A DNA stretch of 9,829 nt from Faeciplasma avium (GCA_018713505.1 DVOL01000055.1:1-9829), one strand, 5' to 3'; counted from the stretch's first letter, positions 1-7,244 are shown. Notes: a model not told the origin generated them from the letters alone. Numbers and translations are program-made.

Positions 1-22
1 GAAAGGGTATGTGAATATTGCC

Positions 23-1237
23 ATGAAACTTGTATTAGTTGTCAATTCGGGAAGCTCCTCCTTGAAGTACCAGCTTCTAAACATGGAGGACGAGTCCTGC
101 CTCGCAAAGGGAAACTGCGACCGCATAGGAATAGGCGGCCATGTAAAGCACCAGGTTCCCTCCACCGGCTATGAGTACAGCGAGGACTGCGTTTTCCCCA
201 CCCATACTGAGGCCTTTGAAAAGCTTGTAGAGGTCCTCACCACCGGCGAGAACAGGGTCATAGACTCTATGGCTGAAATCTCCGCCGTCGGTCACAGAAT
301 CGTTCAGGGTGCAGAGATATTCAACAAAGCCTGTCTTGTCACCGAGGAGGTAATCGAGAAGATAGACGGTCTTTCCGAGCTTGCCCCGGTCCACAACCAT
401 CCCCATGTGCTGGCTTTAAGAGCCTGCTCCAAGGTGCTCCCAAAGAGCATCCCGCAGGTCGTCGTATTCGACACCGCCTTCCATCAGACAATGCCTCCTA
501 AGGCGTATCTGTTCGGTCTGCCGTATGAGGATTACGAGAAGTACGCCGTCAGAAAGTACGGCTTCCACGGCACCTCCCACCGCTTTGTATCCGCAAGGCT
601 GGCAAAGGCCATGGAAAGGGATATCAGCGAGCTTAAAATAGTCTCCTGCCATCTTGGAAACGGCTCCTCGATAACCGCTGTCGACGGCGGAAAATCTGTC
701 GACACCTCGATGGGCTTCACCCCTCTTGACGGCATCATAATGGGTACACGCTGCGGAGCGGTCGACCCCTCCGCCGTCACCTATGTCATGGACAAGCATG
801 GCTTTAACGCCCACGAGATGAGCGAGTACATGAACAAAAAATCCGGCTTCCTGGGGCTTTCCGGCGTCAGCTCGGACAACAGGGATGTCTGCAAGGCGGC
901 AGCCGAGGGCGACAAGAGAGCCGCTCTTACCACCGAGATTTTAAAGTACCAGATTAAAAAGTACATCGGCGCATTCAGCGCAGCCATGAACGGTCTCGAC
1001 GCCGTTTTGTTCACAGGAGGAATCGGCGAGAACTCCTGGGAGGTAAGAGAGGGCGTCTGCGAGAATATGGAGTTTTTGGGCATCAAGCTTGACAGGGAGG
1101 CTAACCGTCAGGCAAAGGGCGAGCTTGTTAAAATCTCCGCTCCCGACTCAAGGGCTGAGGTCTGGGTGGTTCCCACCAACGAGGAGCTTTTAATCGCAAG
1201 AGACACTATAAGCCTTATTTCCGAGTCCTGCCAGTAA
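23..1237 (+). CDS. ackA: Acetate kinase
   Basis: Cytoplasmic enzyme that interconverts acetyl phosphate + ADP and acetate + ATP, the ATP-yielding last step of acetate fermentation. The protein has 404 residues from the chosen start, a normal length for AckA. Family landmarks are all present: the N-terminal phosphate-binding motif VVNSGSSSLKY (residues 6-16), GHRIVQG with Arg92, VFDTAFHQTMP with Asp150, FHGTSH with His182, HLGNGSS (210-216), GTRCGAVDP with Arg243, FTGGIGENS (330-338) and PTNEELLIARDT (384-395) with the C-terminal catalytic Glu. These match the catalytic Arg/Asp/His/Arg/Glu set of archaeal and bacterial AckA. ATG 23 is chosen because family members begin MK-V-LV-N. An in-frame GTG at 11 would add four residues; neither start has an ideal ribosome site in the few bases available. 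No pta is visible, since the window begins here. The next gene follows after 2 nt. Confidence 0.97.
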   Translation: MKLVLVVNSGSSSLKYQLLNMEDESCLAKGNCDRIGIGGHVKHQVPSTGYEYSEDCVFPTHTEAFEKLVEVLTTGENRVIDSMAEISAVGHRIVQGAEIFNKACLVTEEVIEKIDGLSELAPVHNHPHVLALRACSKVLPKSIPQVVVFDTAFHQTMPPKAYLFGLPYEDYEKYAVRKYGFHGTSHRFVSARLAKAMERDISELKIVSCHLGNGSSITAVDGGKSVDTSMGFTPLDGIIMGTRCGAVDPSAVTYVMDKHGFNAHEMSEYMNKKSGFLGLSGVSSDNRDVCKAAAEGDKRAALTTEILKYQIKKYIGAFSAAMNGLDAVLFTGGIGENSWEVREGVCENMEFLGIKLDREANRQAKGELVKISAPDSRAEVWVVPTNEELLIARDTISLISESCQ

Positions 1238-1239
1238 GG

Positions 1240-1545
1240 ATGGCACGGCTTTTTGAGACTATTAACGGCAGCCCGGCGCTTTTCGCCGCCGGGTATGTCG
1301 CCGTTATGAGCATAGCCGCACTTTTGTGCTACGGAGCCGACAAGCTGAAGGCTGTTAAGGGCGGCTGGAGAATCAGCGAAAAAACGCTTCTTACCCTCTC
1401 GATAGCGGGAGGCGCACTGGGCGGGCTTATAGGAATGAGGCTGTTTCGCCACAAGACAAGGCACGCCTATTTCTGGGCGGTAAACTATGTCTTTTTGGCG
1501 ATGCATATCGCTCTTATTGTATGGCTGTATCTTTCGGCAGGATAG
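1240..1545 (+). CDS. DUF1294 family small membrane protein
   Basis: A 101-residue integral membrane protein of unknown function. It shows the DUF1294 signature: YGADKLKA (31-38), GGWRISEKTLL (41-51), a glycine-rich stretch AGGALGGLIGM (56-66) and FRHKT (69-73). Hydrophobic segments at about 13-30, 49-67 and 78-99 suggest two or three membrane passes, with the basic DK..R/RHK loops near the membrane surface. Start ATG lies 2 nt after the ackA stop. The only purine-rich stretch (TAAGG) abuts the ATG, so translation is probably coupled to ackA termination. The stop codon overlaps the ribosome site of the next gene. The family assignment is solid; no biochemical role is known to me. Confidence 0.9.
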   Translation: MARLFETINGSPALFAAGYVAVMSIAALLCYGADKLKAVKGGWRISEKTLLTLSIAGGALGGLIGMRLFRHKTRHAYFWAVNYVFLAMHIALIVWLYLSAG

Positions 1546-1549
1546 GAGG
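1544..1549 (+). promoter_or_regulatory. Ribosome binding site AGGAGG overlapping the DUF1294 stop
   Basis: AGGAGG lies 10 nt upstream of ATG 1560 and shares its first two bases with the TAG stop (1543-1545) of the preceding gene. It argues for ATG 1560 as the true start of the small cysteine protein. The longer reading frame from ATG 1521 would begin inside the DUF1294 gene, upstream of this site. Confidence 0.7.
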
Positions 1550-1559
1550 CGCTGTTGGC

Positions 1560-1766
1560 ATGAAGCAGGGTAAGGGCTCCCGTCAGCCGGTATGCGAGAG
1601 CTGTGCATACTACTATTATGATGAAGAATATTCGGAATATGTCTGCAATGCTGCCATGGACGAGGACGAGCTGTCAAGGCTTGCCTATGCGAATAAGAGC
1701 GGCAGGTTTTTTTGCAGCTATTTCCGTCCGTACGATGAATACGGCGTCGTAAGGCGCCAGATGTAA
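1560..1766 (+). CDS. Small four-cysteine protein, DUF6472-like
   Basis: A 68-residue soluble protein with no signal peptide. Cysteines at 12, 15, 29 and 52 (CESC, YVC, FFC) suggest a small metal-binding or redox fold. The rest is rich in Tyr, Asp and Glu (AYYYYDEEYSEY, 16-27; DEDELSRL, 34-41) and ends in the basic tail VVRRQM. From memory this arrangement resembles the short clostridial family DUF6472, which I could not check. The start is fixed by the AGGAGG at 1544-1549. The reading frame is open from ATG 1521, but those 13 codons would lie inside the DUF1294 gene. It sits between a membrane protein and nadE in the same transcription unit, which does not reveal its job. Confidence 0.75.
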   Translation: MKQGKGSRQPVCESCAYYYYDEEYSEYVCNAAMDEDELSRLAYANKSGRFFCSYFRPYDEYGVVRRQM

Positions 1767-1786
1767 ATCCGTCAAGGAGGCAGATT

Positions 1787-2560
1787 ATGAGCTACTGCTT
1801 TGACCCCAAAAAAACCGCAGGCCTCTGCATAGAGTGGATTAGGGACTGGTTTTCAAAAAACGGTCCGGACTGCAACGCCGTGGTCGGAATATCGGGAGGT
1901 AAGGACTCCTCGGTCGTCTGTGCGCTCTGCGCCGAGGCTCTGGGTCGTGAGAGGGTTATAGGCGTCCTAATGCCCAGAGGGATTCAGGAGGATATAGACT
2001 TCTCCCATGAGCTTTGCAGGCTGTTGGGAGTAAAAAAGCTGGTCATAAACATAGAGAGCGCCGCAAGAGCAGTAGAGTCCATGCTCCCCTTTGAGCCTAG
2101 CAGGCAGACGCTCATTAACATCCCTCCGAGAATAAGGATGACGGTTTTGTACGCAGTCTCGCAGTCCTACAACGGGCGTGTTGCCAATACCTGCAACCTC
2201 TCCGAGGACTGGGTCGGCTACGCCACCAGATACGGCGACGGCGCAGGGGATTTCGCCCCGATTTCAAGGCTCACGGTCCAGGAGGTCAAGGCTGTCGGAA
2301 GCTATCTGGGGCTTCCCTTGAATCTCGTTGAGAAGCCGCCTGTCGACGGTCTTTGCGGTCTTACAGACGAGGAAAACCTCGGCTTTAGCTACGCCGAACT
2401 GGACGGCTATATCAGGCAGGGAATACTCCCAAGAGCGGATATCAGGGAAAAAATAGACCGTCTTAACAGACTCAATCAGTTTAAACTAAGATATATGGAC
2501 AGCTTCGACCCCGGCATCCCTGTTTTCGGCGGCGCAGCGTCCTTCCCGGAGGAAAAATGA
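1787..2560 (+). CDS. nadE: NH3-dependent NAD+ synthase
   Basis: Catalyses the last step of NAD biosynthesis: deamido-NAD+ (nicotinate adenine dinucleotide) is adenylated with ATP and amidated with ammonia. The 257 residues are all synthetase domain; there is no N-terminal nitrilase/glutaminase domain, so free NH3 is the expected nitrogen donor. Visible motifs are the PP-loop SGGKDSS (36-42), RIRMTVLYAVSQ (115-126), NTCNLSEDWVGYATRYGDG (134-152), GDFAPISRLT (154-163), the KPPVDGL loop (183-189) and GLTDEENLGF (191-200), all typical of clostridial NadE. A consensus AAGGAGG at 1774-1780, 6 nt before ATG 1787, fixes the start. It lies 20 nt after the upstream gene and overlaps the downstream alpha-galactosidase start. 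Confidence 0.95.
   Translation: MSYCFDPKKTAGLCIEWIRDWFSKNGPDCNAVVGISGGKDSSVVCALCAEALGRERVIGVLMPRGIQEDIDFSHELCRLLGVKKLVINIESAARAVESMLPFEPSRQTLINIPPRIRMTVLYAVSQSYNGRVANTCNLSEDWVGYATRYGDGAGDFAPISRLTVQEVKAVGSYLGLPLNLVEKPPVDGLCGLTDEENLGFSYAELDGYIRQGILPRADIREKIDRLNRLNQFKLRYMDSFDPGIPVFGGAASFPEEK
2548..2552 (+). promoter_or_regulatory. Ribosome binding site GGAGG inside the nadE 3' end
   Basis: GGAGG within the last codons of nadE precedes two adjacent in-frame ATGs, at 2557 (4 nt spacing) and 2560 (7 nt spacing). The spacing favours ATG 2560. Either start overlaps the nadE TGA stop (2558-2560), which implies translational coupling. Confidence 0.65.
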
Positions 2561-4434
2561 TGGCGCAAAACTCTAGATACAGCATAGAGGACGCTTTAAA
2601 GGGGCTTCATCCTGAGGTCAAGCTGCTTAAAGACCCCTATCCCGGATCGTTCGCAAACGGACTTACCATGTGCGAGAGCGAGTCCGCACGGCTTTTTAAG
2701 CTCACCGAGCAAAATGACAGCGTGGATGTCTACGAGGACGGCAGGGGGCATAAAATCCTAATCCGCAAGGAAAGAATCGACACTCCCTTCGGCACCGCCT
2801 ACAAGGTCTCGACCGAGTTTATTAATCAGGATGAAAATCCCTGCACCCTTGAAATGCTCGCAAGCTTCGCTGTGAGCGGAGTCAGGGCGAGCAGGCTTCA
2901 CAGGCTGATGTCCTTCTGGAGCGCAGAGGGCAGGCTCAAAACCGAGACTCTGGCTGAGCTTCACCTGGAGCCGTCCTGGAATCGCTGGGCGCCTAGGGTG
3001 GAGAGCTTTGGAAACCTAGGCTCGATGCCGGTAAGAAGGTATTTTCCCTTTCTTGCCGCCGAGGACGACTCCGGCAGCGTCTTTGGAGTCCAGCTTTACG
3101 CTCCGTCCTCCTGGCAGCTTCAGGCTATCTGCCGTCAGCCGAACACCCTTCTCATAGCGGGAGGACTTCCAGACAGGGACTTCGGGCAGTGGACGAAAAC
3201 TCTCGCTCCCGGGGAGAGCTTTGTCACGCCCTCAGCCCTTATAAGCGTTCAGGACAGTCTTTTAAAGCTTTCCTCTGTGCTGACTGCGGCTCAAAGACCC
3301 GATGTCTCCAGCGTAGATTCCGACATGGGAATAGCCTTCAACGAATACTGCACCACCTGGGGCAACCCGAGCTTCGAGCGGGTTAAGCAAATCGCCGACA
3401 GCCTTGAGGGCAGGGGTATAAAATACCTCGTTATAGACGCCGGGTGGTTCGGTAAGGACAATTGGTGGGACTCCACCGGCGACTGGGAGGTCAACGAAAA
3501 AAGATTCCCCGGCGGAATGAAGCCGATTGCAGACTACATCCGCTCAAAGGGCATGATACCCGGAATCTGGTTTGAGCTTGAGTCGGTGTCGGTCAGGTCA
3601 AAGCACTTTAACTCAGCCGAGCATCTTGTGAAAAGGGACGGTCTGCCCCTAACCGTCGGCTCAAGAAGATTTTGGGACATGGAGGACCCCTGGGTAAAGG
3701 ATTATCTTCGTGAACGGGTCATCGGGCTTTTAAAGAGCTGCGGCTTCGGCTACATAAAAATAGATTACAACGACACCATGGGAGCCGGCTGTGACGGTCC
3801 TGACGGTATCGGCGAGAATCTTCGCCGCAAGGTGGAGGCTACAAAGGATTTCTTCAGGGAGCTAAAAAGAGAGCTTCCCGAGCTTGTGATAGAAAGCTGC
3901 TCGAGCGGAGGCCACCGTCTTGAGCCGTCGATGCTGGAGCTGTGCTCTCAGGCGAGCTTCTCGGACGCTCACGAGCCTAGCTGCATCCCGATAATCGCCG
4001 CAAACCTGCACAGGGTTGTAAGGCCCTCGCAGTCGCAGATATGGGCGGTGCTGAGAAAGGGTGACAGCGACAAAAGAATCGCATACTCGCTGTGTGCGGG
4101 ACTTTTGGGCAGGCTCTGCCTCAGCGGAGACATCCCGGAGCTGTCCTTGGAGCAGTGGAGCCTTGTCAGCGAGGGTCTTTCATTCTACCGAAGCGCCGCC
4201 GACATCATAAAGTACGGCAGGACGGAGCTTATTGAATGCAGCTCGGACAGCTATGACAGACCTACCGGCAATCAGCTTCTTATAAGGGAGCTAAACGGAA
4301 CAAGGCTTGCTGTTATACACCGCTTCGGCGAGTCTGCCACGCCGGATTATAGCTTCCTTGAGGGCAAAAATATAATCTCCCGCTTCTCAAGTGCTGACGG
4401 CGATTTTACGGCGGAGGCTGTAATCTATCGCTAG
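2560..4434 (+). CDS. GH36 alpha-galactosidase (melibiase-type)
   Basis: Retaining glycoside hydrolase predicted to remove terminal alpha-1,6-galactose from melibiose, raffinose-type sugars or plant galactosides. There are 624 residues from ATG 2560 (625 from ATG 2557) and no signal peptide, so it should act in the cytoplasm on imported sugars. An N-terminal beta-sandwich region (~1-240) precedes a (beta/alpha)8 barrel: FNEYCTTWGNP (260-270), VIDAGW with Asp293, FPGGMKPIADYI (316-327), IPGIWFELE (333-341), the nucleophile segment GYIKIDYN with Asp402, IESCSSGGHRLEP (444-456), the acid/base segment FSDAHE with Asp469, and RPSQSQIW (488-495). The C-terminal domain is short. Typical bacterial GH36 enzymes are about 700-750 residues, so this is a compact member. 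It is the last gene of the plus-strand run and is followed by a strong terminator. Family and catalytic residues are clear; the natural substrate is not. Confidence 0.93.
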   Translation: MAQNSRYSIEDALKGLHPEVKLLKDPYPGSFANGLTMCESESARLFKLTEQNDSVDVYEDGRGHKILIRKERIDTPFGTAYKVSTEFINQDENPCTLEMLASFAVSGVRASRLHRLMSFWSAEGRLKTETLAELHLEPSWNRWAPRVESFGNLGSMPVRRYFPFLAAEDDSGSVFGVQLYAPSSWQLQAICRQPNTLLIAGGLPDRDFGQWTKTLAPGESFVTPSALISVQDSLLKLSSVLTAAQRPDVSSVDSDMGIAFNEYCTTWGNPSFERVKQIADSLEGRGIKYLVIDAGWFGKDNWWDSTGDWEVNEKRFPGGMKPIADYIRSKGMIPGIWFELESVSVRSKHFNSAEHLVKRDGLPLTVGSRRFWDMEDPWVKDYLRERVIGLLKSCGFGYIKIDYNDTMGAGCDGPDGIGENLRRKVEATKDFFRELKRELPELVIESCSSGGHRLEPSMLELCSQASFSDAHEPSCIPIIAANLHRVVRPSQSQIWAVLRKGDSDKRIAYSLCAGLLGRLCLSGDIPELSLEQWSLVSEGLSFYRSAADIIKYGRTELIECSSDSYDRPTGNQLLIRELNGTRLAVIHRFGESATPDYSFLEGKNIISRFSSADGDFTAEAVIYR

Positions 4435-4481
4435 ACGCCGCAGGACCCAAAAAGCGCTCGTAAGCATAATGGCATAATAAT

Positions 4482-4518
4482 AAGACCTATGGCAGGGTAC
4501 TGTCGTAGGTCTTTTTTT
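4482..4518 (+). terminator. Intrinsic terminator of the ackA-alpha-galactosidase operon
   Basis: AAGACCTA (4482-4489) pairs perfectly with TAGGTCTT (4506-4513). The inner TGGCAG/CTGTCG pairs continue the stem with two G-U wobbles around a GGTA loop, giving about 14 bp, followed by a T run through 4518. It lies ~50 nt after the alpha-galactosidase stop. On the minus strand the wobbles become mismatches and the tail is only ATTATTATTAT, so it would be a weaker terminator for the convergent GH94 gene. Confidence 0.9.
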
Positions 4519-4571
4519 GCTAAAAGCTTTAAAAGCCTCACTGCCTCAGCCTCAAGGAGCAGCTAAGAGCT

Positions 4572-4607
4572 TCGGCGGGAAAGCCCCGGATAGGACTCCC
4601 CCGCCGA
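4572..4607. repeat. GC-rich inverted repeat between convergent genes
   Basis: TCGGCGGG (4572-4579) and CCCGCCGA (4600-4607) form a perfect 8-bp GC-rich stem with a 20-nt loop. It lies 49 nt beyond the GH94 stop codon and has no T run on either side, so it is not a textbook terminator. It may stabilise the 3' end of the GH94 transcript or help stop transcription between the converging genes. Confidence 0.5.
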
Positions 4608-4655
4608 TTATCTGATTCAATTTAATAAGAAGCTTTTATATACTCCTTTTTCTCT

Positions 4656-7052
4656 CTAGCCGAGAACTACCGTTACCTTGTTCTCGGGAAGAAGCTTATC
4701 CTCGGGGATGAGGCAGCCCTCCAGCCTCTCGCCGTTAAGAATCAGCTCCTTGACTCCCGACTCGACATGAGCGGAGTTGTCAACTGTAATATCAAGCCTT
4801 GAGCCTCTGAAGCTCTTTTTAATCGTGATGCCGTCCCACTCCTTTGGTATCGAGGGGCAGATTCTAAGACCCTTGGCGTTAGGACGCATACCGAGTATTC
4901 CCTCCACGCAGCCTACCATGACGGTCGAGGCGGTGCCGGTCAGCCAGTGGACATGCGCCCTGCCCTCAAAGGGAGAGGCTGTGGACTCTACGAACTGACC
5001 GTGGACATAAGGCTCGATAACCCTTATCTCAGCGCTGTCGTTCATCGAAGCCGGAGCGGACTCCATGAAGTACTCAAACGCCCTGTCTCCGTGACCCAAG
5101 AGAGCCTCGGCGAGTATCAGCCAGCCCTGAGACTGGGAGAAGATTCCGCCGTTTTCCTTGGTGTCGGGATTGAAGATGTGCATTATAGCGCCGTCAAACA
5201 TATGGTCTATATACGGAGGGTCTAAAAGCTTGGCTCCGTATTTAGTGTTAAGAATCGAGTGTACGCTCTCCATGGCAAGCTCCGCCTGCTCCTTGGAGGC
5301 AAAGCCGGATATAACCGACCAGCTCTGGGGATTCAGCCACATGCTTGCCTCGGGGTCCTTCTTAGCTCCTACTACGACGCCGTCCTCCCTGATTCCTCTT
5401 ATGAACCTGTCCTCGTCCCAGCAGTCAGCAAGCGACTCGCCGAGCTTTTGCTTAGCGCCGTCGAGATAGGCTATATACTCTAGGTCGCCTCTGTCGCCGG
5501 CAAACTCACACATTATGCTCATGGCGTAGTATAGCTGGAAGGCAACGAAGGTGGACTCGCCCTTTGCGCCCATTCTAAGGCAGTCGTTCCAGTCGGCATA
5601 GAGTCCGGCAGGCATATCGTGAGCGCCGAGCCTTTCCATAGAGAAGCGAATCGCCCTCTTCAGATGGTCGTATACGCTGTCCTCCCCGCCGTTGGCATAG
5701 ACTATGACCTCGTCTAGGAAGGCGGTGTTTCCGCTCTCGCCGATGTACTTATAGACGGTCGGGAAGAGCCACAGAGCGTCGTCCGCACGGTAAGACGGAT
5801 GTCCCGTAGCCCTGACATAGGACGGGTCGTCCGGCGTGTCCTCATGACCGGCATTGTGGTTGAATTTGACAAGAGGAAGCCCTCCCCCGTTGTCAACCTG
5901 GGCGGAAATCATGAAGCGTATCTTCTCAAGAGCCATTTCTGGGTCGAGATGGATTATTCCCTGAATGTCCTGAACGGTGTCACGGTAGCCGTAGCCGTTG
6001 CGGAGTCCGCAGTATATCAGCGACGCCGCCCTCGACCAGGTAAAGGTGATGAAGCACTGGTAGGAGTTCCAGACATTTATCATGTTGTTAAACTCCTCGC
6101 TGGGAGTGCAGACCGAGAGGTTCTCAAGCTTTCCGTGCCAGTAGTCCTTAAGCTGGGAAATCTCCTTGTCGACTACTCCCGGCTTTTCGTAGCCCGAGAT
6201 AAGCACGGCGGCGTCGGCAGGGCATCTCTGTCCGAGTATGTAGATAAGCTCCTTTGTCTCCCCGGGAGCCAGCATAATGTCGGACTGGAGCGCACCGCAG
6301 GCGTTGGAATTGTAGTTCATAACGCCGTCGCAGAAGCCCCTTTCAACCGATACGGGGTTGCTGTAGCTGCGATACGGTCCTATGAAGCTGTCAAGATTTC
6401 CGTTGCAGCGGGTGACTCTCTCACCTGCGAGTCCAAAGAAGCGCTCACGGTGATTTGAGCCGGAGCTATCCTTGCCGGAGTTCTCGTTTATGTGCTGAAC
6501 TATCATGTTCTTTTCAAATGATGTCCTGGTTATGAACAGGGTGTACTGGAGGTTAACCTGGTCCTGCTCGTAGTTGTTGTCGTTGGTAAACTCACAGAAG
6601 CCGAACACAGACAAGGACCTCGGCCTTTCGCTAAGGTTTGTAATCTTAGCCCTCCAGACCTCGTGAGTCGCTCCGAGCGGAACATAGTAGCTGACCTCCG
6701 AGCCGATTTTTCCGTACTCCGAGCTTATTATGGTGTACGCCGTGCCGTGCCTGCACTCGGATTTGTAGGCGTCAAGCGGCTTTCCTACCGGCTGCCAGGA
6801 CGCCGACCAGTAGTCGCCGTTGTCATTATCCCTAAGATAGATATATCTTCCCGGCAGAGCCATCGAGGAGTTGAAGCGGTATCTTATAAGCCTTCCGTTC
6901 GCTCCCGACTGGACAAAGCTGTAGCCTCCTGCGTTGTTTGAGATTATTGCGCCGTATGCCGGCGAGCCGAGGTAGTTAGACCAGGGTGCGGGAGTATCCG
7001 GCCGTGTTATGACATACTCCTTATTCGCAATATCAAAATAGCCGTATCTCAT
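4656..7052 (-). CDS. GH94 beta-glycoside phosphorylase (cellobiose/chitobiose phosphorylase-like)
   Basis: Inverting phosphorylase predicted to split a beta-linked disaccharide with inorganic phosphate, yielding an alpha-sugar-1-phosphate plus a free sugar and sparing one ATP. There are 798 residues, close to the usual ~800 for cellobiose and N,N'-diacetylchitobiose phosphorylases, and no signal peptide, so it is cytoplasmic. Landmarks: N-terminal beta-sandwich with PAPWSNYLG (21-29), NAGGYSF (40-46), GDYWSASWQPVGKPLD (79-94) and ECRHGTAYT (99-107); a helical linker (~300-330); then an (alpha/alpha)6 barrel with GYGYRDTVQD (353-362, Arg357/Asp358 sugar-binding), the catalytic-acid segment YADWNDC (Asp487/Asp490) and WLTGTAS (703-709). 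ATG 7052 is preferred over the in-frame TTG 7055 because AAGGAGG lies 6 nt upstream. It has its own promoter and is transcribed toward the alpha-galactosidase. The substrate cannot be settled by eye: glucose-type and GlcNAc-type members share these motifs. Confidence 0.92.
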   Translation of the reverse strand: MRYGYFDIANKEYVITRPDTPAPWSNYLGSPAYGAIISNNAGGYSFVQSGANGRLIRYRFNSSMALPGRYIYLRDNDNGDYWSASWQPVGKPLDAYKSECRHGTAYTIISSEYGKIGSEVSYYVPLGATHEVWRAKITNLSERPRSLSVFGFCEFTNDNNYEQDQVNLQYTLFITRTSFEKNMIVQHINENSGKDSSGSNHRERFFGLAGERVTRCNGNLDSFIGPYRSYSNPVSVERGFCDGVMNYNSNACGALQSDIMLAPGETKELIYILGQRCPADAAVLISGYEKPGVVDKEISQLKDYWHGKLENLSVCTPSEEFNNMINVWNSYQCFITFTWSRAASLIYCGLRNGYGYRDTVQDIQGIIHLDPEMALEKIRFMISAQVDNGGGLPLVKFNHNAGHEDTPDDPSYVRATGHPSYRADDALWLFPTVYKYIGESGNTAFLDEVIVYANGGEDSVYDHLKRAIRFSMERLGAHDMPAGLYADWNDCLRMGAKGESTFVAFQLYYAMSIMCEFAGDRGDLEYIAYLDGAKQKLGESLADCWDEDRFIRGIREDGVVVGAKKDPEASMWLNPQSWSVISGFASKEQAELAMESVHSILNTKYGAKLLDPPYIDHMFDGAIMHIFNPDTKENGGIFSQSQGWLILAEALLGHGDRAFEYFMESAPASMNDSAEIRVIEPYVHGQFVESTASPFEGRAHVHWLTGTASTVMVGCVEGILGMRPNAKGLRICPSIPKEWDGITIKKSFRGSRLDITVDNSAHVESGVKELILNGERLEGCLIPEDKLLPENKVTVVLG

Positions 7053-7162
7053 CAAAATCCTCCTTAAAAGCAGTGCAATATTTTTTTATCGGAGAGGTAA
7101 GGCTCCGGCAGGAAGCGCCCCTCTCCCGGTGAAAACCCGTCAATATCCGGGCTTAATACCTT
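7053..7162 (-). promoter_or_regulatory. Structured ~110-nt 5' leader of the GH94 mRNA
   Basis: From the predicted transcription start (~7162) to the ATG the leader is GC-rich and foldable. The main hairpin pairs 7091-7097 (GGAGAGG on plus) with 7120-7126 (CCTCTCC), with inner pairing of GCTCC (7102-7106) against GG-A-AGC (7111-7116). A second possible stem pairs 7125-7129 with 7147-7151, sharing bases with the first, and 7136-7139 can compete for 7148-7151. On the transcript the main hairpin is followed by seven A residues rather than U, so it is not an intrinsic terminator. It does not match any riboswitch consensus I know. The pairings are seen; a regulatory role is inferred. Confidence 0.4.
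7059..7065 (-). promoter_or_regulatory. Ribosome binding site AAGGAGG of the GH94 gene
   Basis: The reverse complement of CCTCCTT is AAGGAGG, 6 nt upstream of ATG 7052. It decides the start in favour of this ATG over the adjacent TTG at 7055. Confidence 0.85.
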
Positions 7163-7168
7163 AATGGC

Positions 7169-7197
7169 ATTATATCATTTACTGAAAGACTTTACAA
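7169..7197 (-). promoter_or_regulatory. Sigma-A type promoter of the GH94 gene
   Basis: Read on the minus strand: -35 TTGTAA (7197-7192), a 17-bp spacer, and a perfect -10 TATAAT (7174-7169) preceded by TGA, i.e. an extended -10 TGnTATAAT. Transcription should start near 7162, giving a ~110-nt leader. It lies between the permease terminator and the GH94 ATG, so GH94 is expressed independently of the permease. Confidence 0.8.
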
Positions 7198-7244
7198 GGG
7201 GGGAGTTGAAATAATTTTTAAATATTCTAAACCTCCTGCGGCAG

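Noticed and set aside
9..14. ATGTGA at the left edge as the stop of an upstream gene such as pta
   Set aside because: Only a few bases are available; a TGA alone does not support a gene end.
416..814. 132-codon minus-strand frame inside ackA
   Set aside because: Antisense to conserved acetate kinase motifs; no independent evidence.
1108..1677. 189-codon minus-strand frame across the end of ackA, the DUF1294 gene and the small Cys gene
   Set aside because: It overlaps three supported plus-strand genes, and its translation is low-complexity and not protein-family-like. A shadow frame.
5799..6458. 219-codon open frame on the plus strand, opposite the GH94 gene
   Set aside because: It lies wholly antisense to a clearly recognisable GH94 gene, has no convincing ribosome site and resembles no family. 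Long antisense frames are common in GC-rich coding DNA.
7091..7126. Leader hairpin of the GH94 gene as an intrinsic terminator
   Set aside because: In the transcribed (minus) direction it is followed by A residues. The T run is on the wrong side and no plus-strand gene ends here.
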